From: Acanthopleura granulata
Taxonomy: Eukaryota > Mollusca > Polyplacophora > Chitonida > Chitonidae
Assembly (NCBI GenBank): GCA_016165875.1
Contig: JABBOT010000080.1
Coordinates: 31,870,299 to 31,934,298, forward strand
Direction of reading: 5' to 3'
DNA length: 64,000 nucleotides
Shown: positions 14,051 to 26,596 of the stretch, piece after piece
How positions within the stretch are numbered: the first letter of the stretch is position 1
Layout: each line of letters starts with the position of its first letter
The notes under the pieces: generated by a model
Told to the model about the DNA's origin: nothing
What the model saw: only the letters and a program-made list of their open reading frames with translations
The model's database searches: none
Position numbers and translations under genes: made by a program

Positions 14051-15714
14051 CCCTAATATATACTTTTTTTTCATAAAAAAATCACCTGTTATAAGTGTTT
14101 TCAACACCAGCAACCACATCTGACAACTTTCTATTTGTGATCACTCGCAATTACACAAAAATACACCCTACATCAATACATATTAACTTTTTCGCTGAAA
14201 TAAAAGAAGAAAGTGCATGTTGAAAGTGTCAACTACAAAAACTGTCAATTTAAGAACTTTCTGTTGGTAACTATACAAAAGGAAAAGAGTACACACATAG
14301 CTTAATATTGATCAAACATAAGGCCTGCATTAATTCGTTGTTAGATTCTCGTGACCCGTCCACAATCAATCTTCTCAAAGAAAATATTAACACATTGCTT
14401 TGATTACTGGCTATCGTCAGCAATTTTTTTAAAATGGGGCCCTAGTGCAACATTTCAATCGATGGGATATAACTGTGTATATTCTAACTTGTTCCATCGC
14501 ACCCATGTAATCACTACCAGTTGCATTTTATTCTTGACTGCGCTCAGGTGAGTGGTAAAAGGTGAAGGTACTTTGGCAAAATTGGACACCATACTTAGAG
14601 TGTCCTTAATGCTACTTTAGGCTTACATCTTCAAATTACATTTAAACTGAGGACACTCATGAATTTCCCATTTTAAAACAAAAAATGTTTATTTCTTTTC
14701 TCTATTACATCAAATCTAAAGAGATCATTCATGCAGTTTAACATCAAAGAATTTATTCTTTGACTGAAAGACTTTATATTGTCTGGCACCATGGTGATGA
14801 ACATGTTCATGCTGCAATAAAAACTCTTCAAAAGTATAGTCATTATAGATTCATTCATTTCACATTTTTTAAGTAAAAAACAAACTGTATAATGCTATAC
14901 TGGTCACCTTTAATGACCAGAATATGAAATGATGCAAATAATATTATTATCGTTGTCAGGTAGTGGGTTTCCTCAAGTTTCTTTTATGTTTAATAATCCT
15001 TCTAGATTAGGCCATTCACAATGGATTTCTTGTTTCCCATCACCACCCCCACATCATTCCACCCCCACCCCCCCATCAGGAATTGCCACAAAGACAAGAT
15101 TATCACAAAAACTAGCCAAATAATGATAATGAAATATGAAATCTGCTCTGCTGCCCGCACCAGTTTTCCAAAATGTTATGACGGGAAATAAAGGTTCAAG
15201 TTTCATTGGCCTTAAATAGGAGAACAAATGATAATTCAAGCAAAACACCTAAACACCCACCCTGAAACACACATGTGCATCATTTCTATCATCATATACA
15301 TAACCAAATGCAAGTATATATGCTGTTGTTATCATACATGGACATGTACTCAGAAAACACACTCGTGCAAACCTTCAAATAAGCAGGTATTGTCAGGTAT
15401 CAAATTTCCTCTTGCCAGGTACAAATTATGTAGCCTAAAATGCTACTTGGATTAAACAGGTTTCAAATGTTTGTCAGCCACACCTTAAGAAGTTATTCAC
15501 AAGCCTGTCATGTATTCTCATGTTTTACTGTTAACTTTATTTCTTATTCCAATTTCACCTTTAGATTAGTCAAAAAAACAAAAAAAAAAAAACAATCATC
15601 CTCCTACTATTTCTTGAACTGATACTTTTATCCAGATGTAAACTAAGTAGCAGAACAGATGAAAAATATTAGACATTGCAAAAGAGAAATAATAGTAATG
15701 AATAAATAGGAGGC

Positions 15715-15835
15715 ACTTAACTGAATAGTTTCCAGATCAGTTTCAAGTGAATCTACATTTTGTATATGTCCTTGAGAGGATAATATTTCAGGCAACACAT
15801 CAATTGTCACAGCAATGTCTCATTTGTTTATATTG
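15715..15835 (-). other. Unassigned open segment, possible exon
   Basis: After a TGA, the minus strand stays open with an acidic sequence including TIDVLPEILSSQGHIQNVD and SLETDLETIQLSAS before drifting into low-complexity sequence and a stop. Residue composition looks protein-like, but the 3' border (CAGTTAAGT) is not a usable GT donor and no family is recognised. It may be chance. Confidence 0.15.
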
Positions 15836-17992
15836 TAGTAAAGCTACCAATCAATTATTAACAAAACACTAAAGAATCGTGCAGCAATCTTACAATGGGA
15901 AAAACACTGGGTAACCCATGACTTATAAAGCGGACAAAGATGGCTGCAGAGAAAACTATTCAATCACACTGACAGTATAGGCTTTTCACCATTTCAAAAG
16001 TCAGTAATTGTCATACAGGCAAACACTTGTCTATTCAATCACTTAAACACGAACAGAAAATGCCAATTGGGAAATTTATATTTTATGATCACTTTAATAC
16101 CCAAGGGTATATAATGAAAAGAAGGCCTTATATTTGACTTCTGTGGCACAAAAGGGATAGTTTCATAACAGTTCCCATGGCACTTTACACATGGCAAAAG
16201 TTTATAGTAAAGTCAGCCCTTGTCAATTGTTCTGTTTGCTGTTTAGCCAAAGGGGGGAGGTGGCAAAAGCTCAGTCATTCTGGGAGGGCTCATCCAACAG
16301 GTGTCATGGGTGTTTACAGGCGGACAATGTGACCAAGTAACCAGCCCAGTCTAGGACCTGGCCCACAAAGGCCAGTCACACTGAAGGTACAGAAAGTGAA
16401 ATCCCCCTTCTCACCTATGTGTCAGTCTGTGCTGTCGCTAGAATTAGGAGAATGTGGATTCAATGGAATGCCTGCATGGACATGTACATGATACATGGCA
16501 ATGCCTAGCAAATGTTATCAATGCTACTGTACTTAGATAGTGTGTGTACAATTTTGAAAGATATTCGTACAAGGCTGTTCAAATACATAAGGAAAAAAAA
16601 TAGCTCAAAGAAAAAGGAAAATGGGTTAATATGCATTACATGGTATGACCAGGCTTTTAATGAAGCACACATAACATTACAGAGTTTACACTGACTAGCC
16701 ACTGGTGGCAGTAGTATATTTATTTACTTGGTACTGATTTATTAATAATTGATTGCCTAACAGAGAGCTCCAAGGATAAACCAATAACCTTTGCCAAGTT
16801 GCTTACAAACTTTCCTTTATAAATGTGTGACATATGTAAACTTATCCACATATTGGTGGAGGACAAGTGGTTTTCATTGAATGGAAGACTGAGCAAATGC
16901 TACCACAATTATCAAGTGCTATTGACACGAAAATCCCATAGACAATATGGGGATGGCAAACTAAAACATTCCCCCTAGGATTGAACCTCCAGCCCTTGTT
17001 CCTCATAGCTGCATGTCACACACCATACATCTGAACCTGATTCAATTCTTCAGGTCCTAAAATTTATAAACAGGCAAGCAACACTTTGATTAACATATGA
17101 ATGCAGTACATACAGTAAATGATAGAGAATTACATCTGTTATCACAATGAGCCAACATCTATATTTCACTGTATTCCAACTAAAGAAAGATAATCCAAAC
17201 AAACACTTTGATTAAATTTTTTATATCAATGATTCTGACCGATAACTGATTATAGTCAGTTCTTCAATCTGATAGAATTTATATGTGAGAACTGTTAAAT
17301 AAAGTAATGGTATGTTTTCTTGGTTAAAGCACCAAAAAATAACTAACACATAAGGAATAACTGAGATTCGATGATTAAGGACCACCACTAGCAATGGAAA
17401 TATATATCAATAACGATATCATATGATTATGACATTTTTAATACTTCTTTCTGAATCTCTATTAAGCACTTCATACAAGCATCAGGTGCAATATTATTAA
17501 CAGTATATGAAATTTAGATGAAAGCAATTCCTTTAATATTCTGAATTATTAGTTAAAGGATCAAACTATTTTTGAAGTAATAATGTCACAGCACACTTTC
17601 TTTTCTTGTATTCCATTCCATGAAATCTGAGGCTTAAAATTTCACAAAGGTATAAATCCGAACGTTAAGACAAATTCATGTCAGCCTATAGTAGTGTAAC
17701 TCGGGTAACTGCCAGACCACCATGCAACCAACTCTGAGAAAATAACCTTGCACACATCATCCAAACCAAAAAATTTAGATTAGCCAAACAAAGGAAAACT
17801 GCCGCTCAATTTGTAAAATAAATGTAGATTAAAAGGGCACGCACTATTCATATTTCCTGACCAATTCATCACTATACATGTGACGCGTTGTTGTTGAACT
17901 CGGCTTTCATTCTTATACTGACGTCTTCACTATTATTTTACAACACCAATACTAAAACAACGATACCAAATTTCGTGTGAAGATTCTCATAC

Positions 17993-18130
17993 CTGTTTTT
18001 CTTTGATGTTTTCGCCGGGAGCCAGAGCTGCCAGTCGTGATTTGTTCGTTTTCCCCGGTTCGCCACCTGGAGTTGTGGTGCGCGCTTTGGCAGTGCGAGT
18101 GCCCGAAGGCGCTTTCGCACTTTCAGACAT
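17993..18130 (-). CDS. First coding exon of an unidentified gene, continuing leftwards
   Basis: Forty-six codons begin MSESAKAPSGTRTAKA and end in ENIKEKQ, followed by a CAG|GTATGAG donor in phase 0. The encoded N-terminus is basic and rich in Ser, Thr, Lys, Ala and Gly, so probably unstructured; no domain is visible. Base composition is clearly more GC- and CpG-rich than the surroundings, as expected near a promoter. Upstream lies a short reading frame (MATTTLGHVQ, then stop) starting at an AAGATGGCG motif at 18303-18310. I do not recognise the family. Several exon-like segments further left (15.7, 9.5 and 0.95 kb) could belong to it, but none was proven, so most of 1-17.9 kb may be intron. 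Confidence 0.6.
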
Positions 18131-18300
18131 CGTCTTTTAACTCCAAGATATCACAGAAAAGTCTAACAACATTTGTGTTTACGTTTGATAAAGCCAATAC
18201 TTTCCTAGGGACAGTTGTTAAGTTAGAATCGATGATCTTCTTCGCAGTTTTTCGATTTCTTTCGCGGTCTTCTGTCACTGAACATGCCCCAACGTTGTCG

Positions 18301-18312
18301 TCGCCATCTTGA
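18301..18312 (-). promoter_or_regulatory. YY1-like CAAGATGGCG initiator motif
   Basis: The minus strand reads CAAGATGGCGACG about 180 bases upstream of the coding ATG at 18130. In animals this motif typically sits just downstream of the transcription start of housekeeping genes. The flanking sequence to about 18.42 kb is CpG-rich. A transcription start near 18.31-18.35 kb is inferred. Confidence 0.4.
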
Positions 18313-18429
18313 CTGTTTACAAGTCTCCACGCGACTTCTCATTTGCATATTCAACGTTGACAGAAGAGTGACCCGCGTGGACAGGTACGCGAGCGGCCTT
18401 GTGGCTATCTCCTTGAAACACGGAATGAA

Positions 18430-20585
18430 GCTAAGAAAAGCTATGGCAGTGAATAAGAAAATAACATACTGAAATTATTGGTATGTGGCTTAATTGGCGT
18501 TAAATAATAATCTACAATGTATATTAAATCCTTTATATTTCTTACAAATTCAGTTGACATGCATGCTTAGAGATCTCAGATGCCCTTTGACCTAGTTTGA
18601 ATATAATCTAATAGATTTAAATGACATGGGAACTTGTATAGTGATGGTTTTTAAATATGTTACATTTAAATACCGGCATTAATTGACGTGTGATTGCCTC
18701 CATGTCCGGGATCAAGACCAGCTCCCGCGAGTCAGAAGGACTGCCGGCTACACTGTGTATGTAGCTTGTGGATAGGCCATCAGTATGGCTATGCAGATAG
18801 GCCAGCTACACCTCGGGATCCAACTACACCTTTAAATTAGTGAAACCTTCCGATTCCCTACTAGGGCATACAGTAATATTTATGTATTATAGTCAAGCTG
18901 ATCTGCCGTGATCGAATAATTTTATTGCACTCAGTGTATATTTATAGGCCGTACATCCCATATCGCAAATCATGGGGTTATAAGGATCGCGATACCAGAC
19001 ACACTGGCATTTTTAAATTTTTTTTATTTTTATCTCAGTGTAAAGGGTAGGGGGTAGGAGGGCTTGTATTTTCAATTTTAAATTTGTCCATCTTGGTTTG
19101 AATCATATTTTCGTCTTCAGTTACGTATATTTTTATACTGGCTCTTATGGTATGGGTTATATACATGTAGGTGCAAGCCTATGTTTAGAGCTCCAACTTT
19201 GTCAGCCTTGTTTGTTTTCCTTATCCAAACCGATCCCTCAGGTAACCCCCTGTGCCTATATCAAACAGGGTTTGCACAGAAACACTTAATACGTGCTTCC
19301 ATCACTAATCAATTAAGCCAACCTGCGACAAGTACGCTGAATACGGCGTTTCATCCAAGGTGATCGATTACACGTACAAGCTGATCAATGAGCCCAGTGG
19401 AGTACATTGCCGGGAGTAGGCTACTCGTGAGGTCATTCACAGGCAGCAATTTGACTCATACATAACACAGAGAGAAGATTCGTGTAACCCGAACCTAGTG
19501 TTATTACTCTTCGCTTATTTCACGGTCAGAAAACATGATAACCTATAGTCCGTCATACTCTTTAAGCACTCTCAAGTGACAGTGTATTTTTCATGTCCTT
19601 GCCACTGGAATATATATATACCTTTAGGCCTTTACATGCACATAGGCCTGCAGAAAGGTGTAGGCCTACGACTTGTAGCCTATAATATATAAAATAATAA
19701 TAAAGTAATAAATAAAAATTAATTTAAAAAAAATACCCCTTGACATTGCACAACTGAAACATAGGCCCATACACGATGTCTGTGACATATATGTATAATA
19801 TGATGCTGAACCTTTCCAATTTTAAGTCTGGTGTCTTTGGGCTTAAGAGACTAAGATCTTCACACTGATACCCAATATAGATCGTATCTTATGTATGTAG
19901 TATATATTCCCATCTTTTTTCACCGGGGCAACAGATCCCTTGAGTACTTAAGACATACATGTACATGATTAGTAGAAATGGACTGCCCTTCCAAAAGTTA
20001 CATGCATAAAGATTCAACCGACGTTTCCAAAGCACCACTGCCACTTGTTTGTGGGCCAACAAGTACCGGTAACAAGCAATCATCCATTCAGGACAAGCAA
20101 TATGTAAGTAAACGCTGAACAATATGCGATCACTTAGGCATGCATGCATGCAGCGTTGAAGTTAAGATTTCAGTAACTTGAATGATTTTTTTTATTATTT
20201 TCTTTTATAAGCTGGGACGTACGTTCCTGTTCTTCGGGTCAAATATACGGTACCATAGTTCTGACATGGTGTGTAAAAACACCTTTCACAAGGAGATATA
20301 TATGTTAAAGCTGCTTGGTATGATTGATGTATTATGCATGTATAATTCATGCAAAAATATTTAGTTACTTGTTTGGTGTTTTACATTAGAAGAGGTTTTT
20401 ATAAAATAGATGGTGTATGGAAAACCTGACTTAACTCTTCACCTATAGAAAGTTTTGTAGAACTACTGCTTCTCAATATATGAACCGTTTGTTAGATCAG
20501 ATTCTCAACTTATTGTTTTATTTAGAAGTTTTCATCATCAACGCGATACATTTTACATGACTTTATCAATACCTACTGATTGATT
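18430..20585. other. Intergenic, no gene seen
   Basis: Upstream of the 18.1-kb start exon. There is an A/T-rich low-complexity patch at 19690-19735 and several TAGGCC words near 19.62-19.68 kb. No supported reading frame or splice-bounded exon. Confidence 0.6.
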
Positions 20586-20589
20586 TGAT

Positions 20590-20812
20590 TTATGATTTAT
20601 TCACTGCAGATTATTTCGTATATATGCAATGGCGGCCAACATTATGGTGGGAGAAAACCTGGTGGAACGTGGGGCAAACCCACGACCAGGTGCGATTTGC
20701 AGACAGACCTTCCCACATACAATCCGGAGGCGCCAGTATATATAAGCTGGGCTTGAATTCGCCCCAGTCGCATTGGTTAGAGGCTCTCAAGTCATTGTGC
20801 TCTTCCCAGAGA
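20590..20812 (-). mobile_element. tRNA-derived SINE, 3' end truncated
   Basis: It contains GGCGGCCAACATTATGGTGG, the CCCACGACCAGGTGC segment, CAGACCTTCCCACATAC, GAGCTGGGCTTGAATTCG-like sequence and the head CGCATTGGTTAGAGG. The usual tail is degraded. Confidence 0.8.
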
Positions 20813-21299
20813 ATACATTGTGGATGGGGTAGTTAACCAAATTTCTCACAACCAAGCAGGAATTCATGTATATTACCCAACAAAATACCGACCATTTTAG
20901 AACTATTACTCTTATGGTCACACTACTTGAAACGTCTGCATGAAATCTATTTCGAAGTCCCTGTTTGTTAACTGGATTTTCCTCCTGCAATCCAGGCTCC
21001 ACCAGTCATCCGATGCCTTCAGCCCAAAGTCATATATGCTACATGTACTCTCCAACCCAGTTCCAATCACTGACTGATCATTTAGCCACACTCTCCCAAT
21101 TCTGTACAATTCCCAGTCCATGCCATCTGGACCATGCCCATCATCAAGGCAACTCTGTTCATTATCTAAACGTCATACATGTGGGTCCTCGCTGTTTAAA
21201 TCATTTCTATCAGAAAGCCGTCCCATATACAGTCTGAATCACCCACAAAAACTGACCCTATTTCGATCACTCAGTTATTTTTTCAAACTCTCTGGCAGT

Positions 21300-22580
21300 C
21301 ACACAGGCACTCGATCCATCACAGTGATTCTCTGTCCGTCTCCCAGGCACCGGTACTCTCTACGTCATCCTGGCCCAAGCTCCAGCATGCTAGGTTTCTG
21401 TCCATCATCAATGTTCTCTAATCTTCATCTCGGCCCTTTATCTCTCTTCCACACACTCTGTCCATCATGCAGCCCTCCGTCCGTCATGTCCTCTATACAC
21501 AATGCAAACTCTGACTATCATCAGATTCTCTGTCTAGCACTCAGGAGCCCATTTTGCGAAGACGGCGTCACGCTACGTCAAACGGAACTATCATGGCAAC
21601 GTATCTCTTCAGAGTGTGTTGTCTTGACAGTTACGTTTGACATAACTTACACCCTTCTTGTAAAGCAGGCTCCAGACTGTTTATCCATAACCTAGATTCT
21701 CTGTCCGCCAACCCTCTATCTGTCATGCAACGTCTTTGTTCGTTATCCAGGTCCTCTGCCCATTATGCAAGCTCTCTGTGCATCCAACTTTCTGTCTAGC
21801 ACCCAAAAATGTCTACTCATCAGACTGTCAGTTTGTCAACCAGACACTGTGTCCATTACCCAGGCCCTATATTCATTATCCAAGCCCTCTGTCCATCACA
21901 GACCTTCTGTCCATCACATAGATCCTCTGCCCATCATGCAGCCCCTCTATCCATCATCCAAGCCCTCTGCACACCACCCACTCTCTGTCCATCACCCAGG
22001 CCCTTTGATCATCACCCTGATTCTTTGTCCATCATCAGAGCCCTCTGCCCATCACCCAAATTCTCTATCCATTATCCAAGCAACTCTGTCCATCACCCAA
22101 TCCCTCTGCCCGTCATTCAAGCCCTCTGCCTATCATGGAGATTCTCTGTCCATCACCCAGGCACTCTGCCCATCATCCAAACCCTTTGCCCATGATCCAA
22201 GCCCTCTGCCTATTGCCCAGCCCCTCTGTCCATCATTCAAGCCCTCTACCCAAAATGCAGATTCTCTGTCCATCATCCAAACCCTCCGCCCATGATCCAA
22301 GTCCTCTGCCCATGATCCAAGCCCTCTGTCTATCGCCCAGATTCTCTATCCATCATCCAGCCATCTGTCCATCATCCAAGCCTGCCCATAATGTAGATTC
22401 TCTGTCCATCACCCAGGCCCTCTGCCCATCACTTAAATTCTCTGTCCATCATCCAGCCCATCTGCCCATCACCCAGATTCTCTACCAATCACCAAGCCTC
22501 TCTTCCCATCACCCAGGCTTTGTCCATCACACACTAACCATCATCCAGACTCTCTGTCCATCACTGTCTGCTAACCAACC
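21300..22580. repeat. Minisatellite, 20-bp unit, false ORFs in all plus frames
   Basis: The unit is close to CTCTGTCCATCATCCAAGCC, with about 45-60 degenerate copies, most regular from 21.85 to 22.5 kb. Because 20 is not a multiple of 3, each frame cycles through the same peptide words (HHP, SLSI, ALCPS). Since the unit lacks stop triplets, open frames of 128-191 codons appear on the plus strand. I consider none of them a gene. A non-repetitive insert lies at about 21545-21665. Confidence 0.9.
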
Positions 22581-22589
22581 ACTCCGTTT

Positions 22590-23129
22590 AACAGCCAGCA
22601 TTTCAATGATGTCTAAATGACTAGTGCCCAGACTCTGGAGGAACCCAACAAAACGTCACCCAAACTCCCTGAGTCTCACCAGGAATCCCAGACTGTTGTC
22701 ACAACTGAATCAAATGTTTTGATGATAGGTGACCGCTTGTGCTCAGCTCACATTAGCCAACAATCCAAGCCTCAGCTCTTTCCCTATGGAACTCTCTGCC
22801 ATCTGGGATTCTTCGGCTGTAAGGGATCGTTAGCATAGATGTTTACCAATCAGCAAACATTTTAATGTAGCAACAACCAATTAGAAGGCATTGATCGATA
22901 GTAACTAAGAAAGCCAATAAGAGTGGCTTGCTAGCTAGCCATTCCAGTGAGCACAGAACTTGAGCCACTGCGAGCAGTGAGTCGTTGTGAAAGAGTTAAT
23001 AAATGAAGTGATACCTGGAACAGCACAGGTGGCTTGCTTCAGAGAATCTTCGTTTAACATGTTTAAAGTTGATGTATCAAAGAACATACAACAATACTGT
23101 ACACAGTGTTGCTTTATTTAACTAACACG
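22590..23129. other. Intergenic, no gene seen
   Basis: Lies between the minisatellite and the short tandem repeat. The 73-codon plus-strand frame at 22617 is a chance extension. Confidence 0.6.
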
Positions 23130-23260
23130 TGTGTGCAAGGGGCATATTTCAGCGTGTACAATGTACAGGGTTCTTTGCAAGTGTGTACCTGGCCCTTAGC
23201 AATTGTGTACAGGGCTCTTTGCAAGTGTGTACATGGCCATTGGCAAGTGTGTACAGGTAA
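23130..23260. repeat. Short tandem repeat, about 22-24-bp unit
   Basis: Units of the form GTGTGTACATGGCCATTGGCA and GTGTACAGGGCTCTTTGCAA are repeated about five times, between the minisatellite and the probable NDRG transcript end. Confidence 0.7.
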
Positions 23261-23339
23261 GTTCAGGGTAGCTTTACATAGACACTGTTAACCTTTTGAA
23301 TTCAAGCACCAGCTCTGGATATTGAGTTAATCCATCAGT

Positions 23340-26300
23340 ATATACACATACATACATTTATTATGTTCAAAATCTTACTGACACCGACAGGTGGATTTCT
23401 AATCTACATCCTTTGCACAATCACAGAATGATAATCATCTACTAGGAATAAACTATCTCTTAATATTTATTCACACATTTACAACTTAGTTTTGTTTTTC
23501 TCTGAACTTAATAAAAGACCATGCTACTAAAATCTGAATACCAGACTATAATATATACAATTTAAACTTCATATACATGTTGATAATAATTAACATTTTA
23601 TTCATCTAGGAAACAACTAGAGCTTGTATATGAAAAATCTTTCCTCATAATAAAATGTATGACACAATTCACAAAATCTGTCTTTATAAAATGATAAAAT
23701 GTGACTACAATGACAAATTAGGAAGAGTCTATTACATGTACTGTCAAAATGGAATGTTGACCCGAGAGGGAACTGTAGTAGACTTGATGGACTGTTCAGT
23801 TATGTATTTACACAAGTGAAGAACACAGCACATAAAAGTATGTTGCCTCATATTATATATAAGCATTAATAAAATACATATACATACATAATATAGCTTT
23901 GTTTTGTATACCAAGCAAAACTTGAAAATGAAAACATAATGATAAAATGCAAATCTCAAGGCATTACAAATCTGCAGCAGATGCAGACCTACTATCTCGA
24001 TCCAATTGGCCCATTCTGTTGAGAAATAAAAAGCTAGAGTTAAACTATTCACTATCACAAGAAACCAATTTCAAAAATATGGTGACAAAGAACGATAGTA
24101 AGCATTAAAAAATTGGTGGGAAATATCTACTGCATCTGATAAACTGGCATTCCAACAAATCAAATGATGACACATGCTATCATAAAATACAATGCATGTG
24201 TACTGGCTCAAAGAGGTGCAGTTTCCGAAACATATAACCAGCATAAAAATTATATTGGATCTACAGATTTCTGTGGCTTTGTAGGTAAATGCATCATTAA
24301 AACTGGACTGCTTAAAAAAAAAACAAAAAAAACCACTAATAATGCCAAAATCAATCAAAGCAAAATGTCTTTCACAGATCTGAATGCTTACAGCACATAT
24401 TTACACATGTACTACCCACCCGAGTACAGTACTTCCATATAAAATATCAACAGGCTAATAGACGTTGCCCATCATCTGCAGAGAATCATATTCTGACTAA
24501 ATCGAGGATGAAATTCTGACTCAACCTTCAAACAACTACAGCGCTGGATCACAGTTCAACTTATTTTTCTTTAGAGCATCAGCAGAGAATGCACACATTG
24601 TAAGAAGTTGAAATGCACAGCAAACTTAAACCAACAAACTTGCAATGCAAAAACTTCTGTTCCAATATAAAAACTAAGGCAGAAAAGCATGCAATGCTTG
24701 ACTATGAGTAAGTATTAGGTAATAATGCCAGTTTCTAGACCATTATATAACACCGAACTGGTCCAAGTACACAATCATGTAGGTAACTAATACACCATAT
24801 ACCTTACAGTAAATGACAAATCTTTTTCACCCAAAATGTGCACTTTTGGAGAGAAATGTCATAAAACACTACTTTTGGAGCTGAAATTTCCAGGATAATA
24901 GCCCACCTCCCCCCAAAAATGTCAAAACATATTTTTAAGGTTAACAGATCTCGTCAGTATGCTGGGGCAGTGGAATGGCCTAGAAGTCTGTAACCAGGAC
25001 AGTCCCTCTCCCCATCATGTTGCCTTCCTCTCCAGCCGTAAATGGCAAGGTCTGCCAGCAACCTGCAGATGTTTGTAGATTTTTCCCACACTCTACCCGG
25101 TTTCTTCACTCTATAATGCTGGTTGCCGTTGCATGTGTGAAACTGATCAGTCGACGTCTCAGAATCAGGCAAAATGTGCTTCTTTGTCATGGGTGAAATT
25201 GTAAGTTCTTCACCATACATGCACTCCTGGCTCTGGCCTTTACAGTCGCACATGGATTAACCATTCAACAGCAGCACCCAGTAAAGCTAGGATAAGCCTT
25301 TACAAATCATGGGCTAATGTAGCCGGATAATTAACACAGCATTATGACTGATTAATCCTCACAAATATGTGTAGGTTGATTCTTGGTCAGAAAAATCAAG
25401 GTTAAGGACCTGCATGATCTATGACCTAGGATCTTAAAACAGCAATAGGTCATGCAACTACATGACATGTACACCATACACAGAACTGTTCTCATCACCA
25501 CTTTTATGTACAGGTATCGGAAATCTTCAATCACTATTGTAGCAAAACATAATGACTTTTGTATAAATAGTCCACAGTTCAGTTTATGTATTTATAAGCA
25601 TAACATATGATCTGACATATATTTCAAAGGCTGCATAAAAAAGGCTGAGTTATTCACAAAACTTTTTACATCAAAATCATGTTTTGGGTTCCATACAGTA
25701 TTACCTCACTGGGTGCAAAAAATACAAAATTCATGTTTTACTGAAAGTGACAACATATCAGTATATGTCTTAAGCTTTTAAATGTCAACTTAGCATAAAA
25801 AGCTGAAAAATGGTTACGTTTCACAATTTCACCTGTACTCAGGCATCTTTGCGTGAACTCAACAAACCAGGTCACAAACCATATAAACTGATTCTGGATT
25901 TAGGTGTCTTCTAGTCCACAAAGCTAGCTATGTCCTGAGCCAGTCAAACCAGTGCTGCAAAACTCCTCGCGCTGTGAAATTAGTCTCTTTCACTATCATA
26001 GTTTTACTATGAGAATTCATAATTTCTGGTATGCTGCTTAAATACAACAAGATACAACATAGCTGAATAACAAATATGTAAAATGGGTTTTGTTTGATTT
26101 GTGTTCTACTTTGCAACCTTGTTACACCAAAAAAAAAAAAGAAACAATGCGTCCTATCACAGTCGTCTGGTGATATGCTAGTATTTGATGCCATCCAGAA
26201 TAAAAGTGTTAATTTCTCCTGACACCACACATACAAAATGTTCAAACTGTCATCAAAGCTCTTAGGAGGCACTGTTTTGAGTCACAGCAATACACACAAT

Positions 26301-26483
26301 CCACTTTACAAAGTGTAAGACAGGTTATCAAGGTGAGTCAAGCATACAGAACCGTCCGAATTAACCCAAAAGGTCACATGGTCAAGATAAGCATGTGGCC
26401 GTAGTTTTAGGTTACCCACACATTACATGAGATTGAACACTGAGGATACACATGTAAAGCAGGGTGGATGGGGAGATCTTTCC
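23340..26483 (-). other. Probable NDRG 3' untranslated region and downstream flank
   Basis: No coding exon is seen in these 3.1 kb. The stretch is AT-rich and contains several minus-strand AATAAA hexamers (near 23357, 23466 and 23596), so a long 3' UTR ending around 23.3-23.6 kb is plausible. It includes a plus-oriented SINE fragment near 25.0 kb and a run of A at 26130-26141. The transcript end is inferred, not seen. Confidence 0.4.
24975..25150 (+). mobile_element. SINE fragment, diverged
   Basis: CTTCCTCTCCAGCCGTAAAT, GTCTGCCAGCAACCTGCAGA, CTACCCGGTTTCTTCACTC, ATAATGCTGGTTGCCGTTGC and a decayed ATGTGTGAAAC. It lies in the probable NDRG 3' UTR. Confidence 0.68.
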
Positions 26484-26596
26484 TCAGCAGACTGGTGGAG
26501 AATGGATCTCTCCGCTGGCTATCTGGCTCATCTCCTCAGCCTGTTGCTGTTGACGAGCTTTACAAGCCACACTGCTCGTTTGTTTCAGGGCTGGCA
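26484..26596 (-). CDS. NDRG: NDRG terminal coding exon
   Basis: The acceptor is TTGACTTTTTAG. Reading on from the split codon gives VPALKQTSSVACKARQQQQ and then AEEMSQIASGEIHSPPVC before TGA at 26484-26486. The final cysteine after a short hydrophobic residue run resembles the EVSC end of vertebrate members. The tail is short and glutamine-rich. The assignment rests on phase, a clean acceptor and lack of a better terminal exon, since this part of the protein is poorly conserved. Confidence 0.8.

Larger units (their letters stand above)
1..17992. other. No proven gene; probable long intron and repeats
   Basis: Apart from the repeats and weak exon candidates listed separately, no supported coding region is seen. 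All open frames here are short and unlike known proteins. If the 18.1-kb exon belongs to a leftward gene, much of this is its first intron. Slightly GC-richer patches at 7.0-7.15 kb and 9.6-9.72 kb stand out but could not be interpreted. CAGGTGGAGGAAACC-like words at about 5.93 kb and 11.26 kb look like a further dispersed repeat. Confidence 0.5.

Noticed and set aside
18284..18472. Plus-strand frame starting beside the 18.1-kb promoter
   Set aside because: Opposite to the convincing first exon and only open because the region is CpG-rich; no downstream exon.
21120..22620. Four overlapping plus-strand open frames of 128-191 codons
   Set aside because: All are read-throughs of the 20-bp minisatellite in different frames; the same peptide words appear in each.
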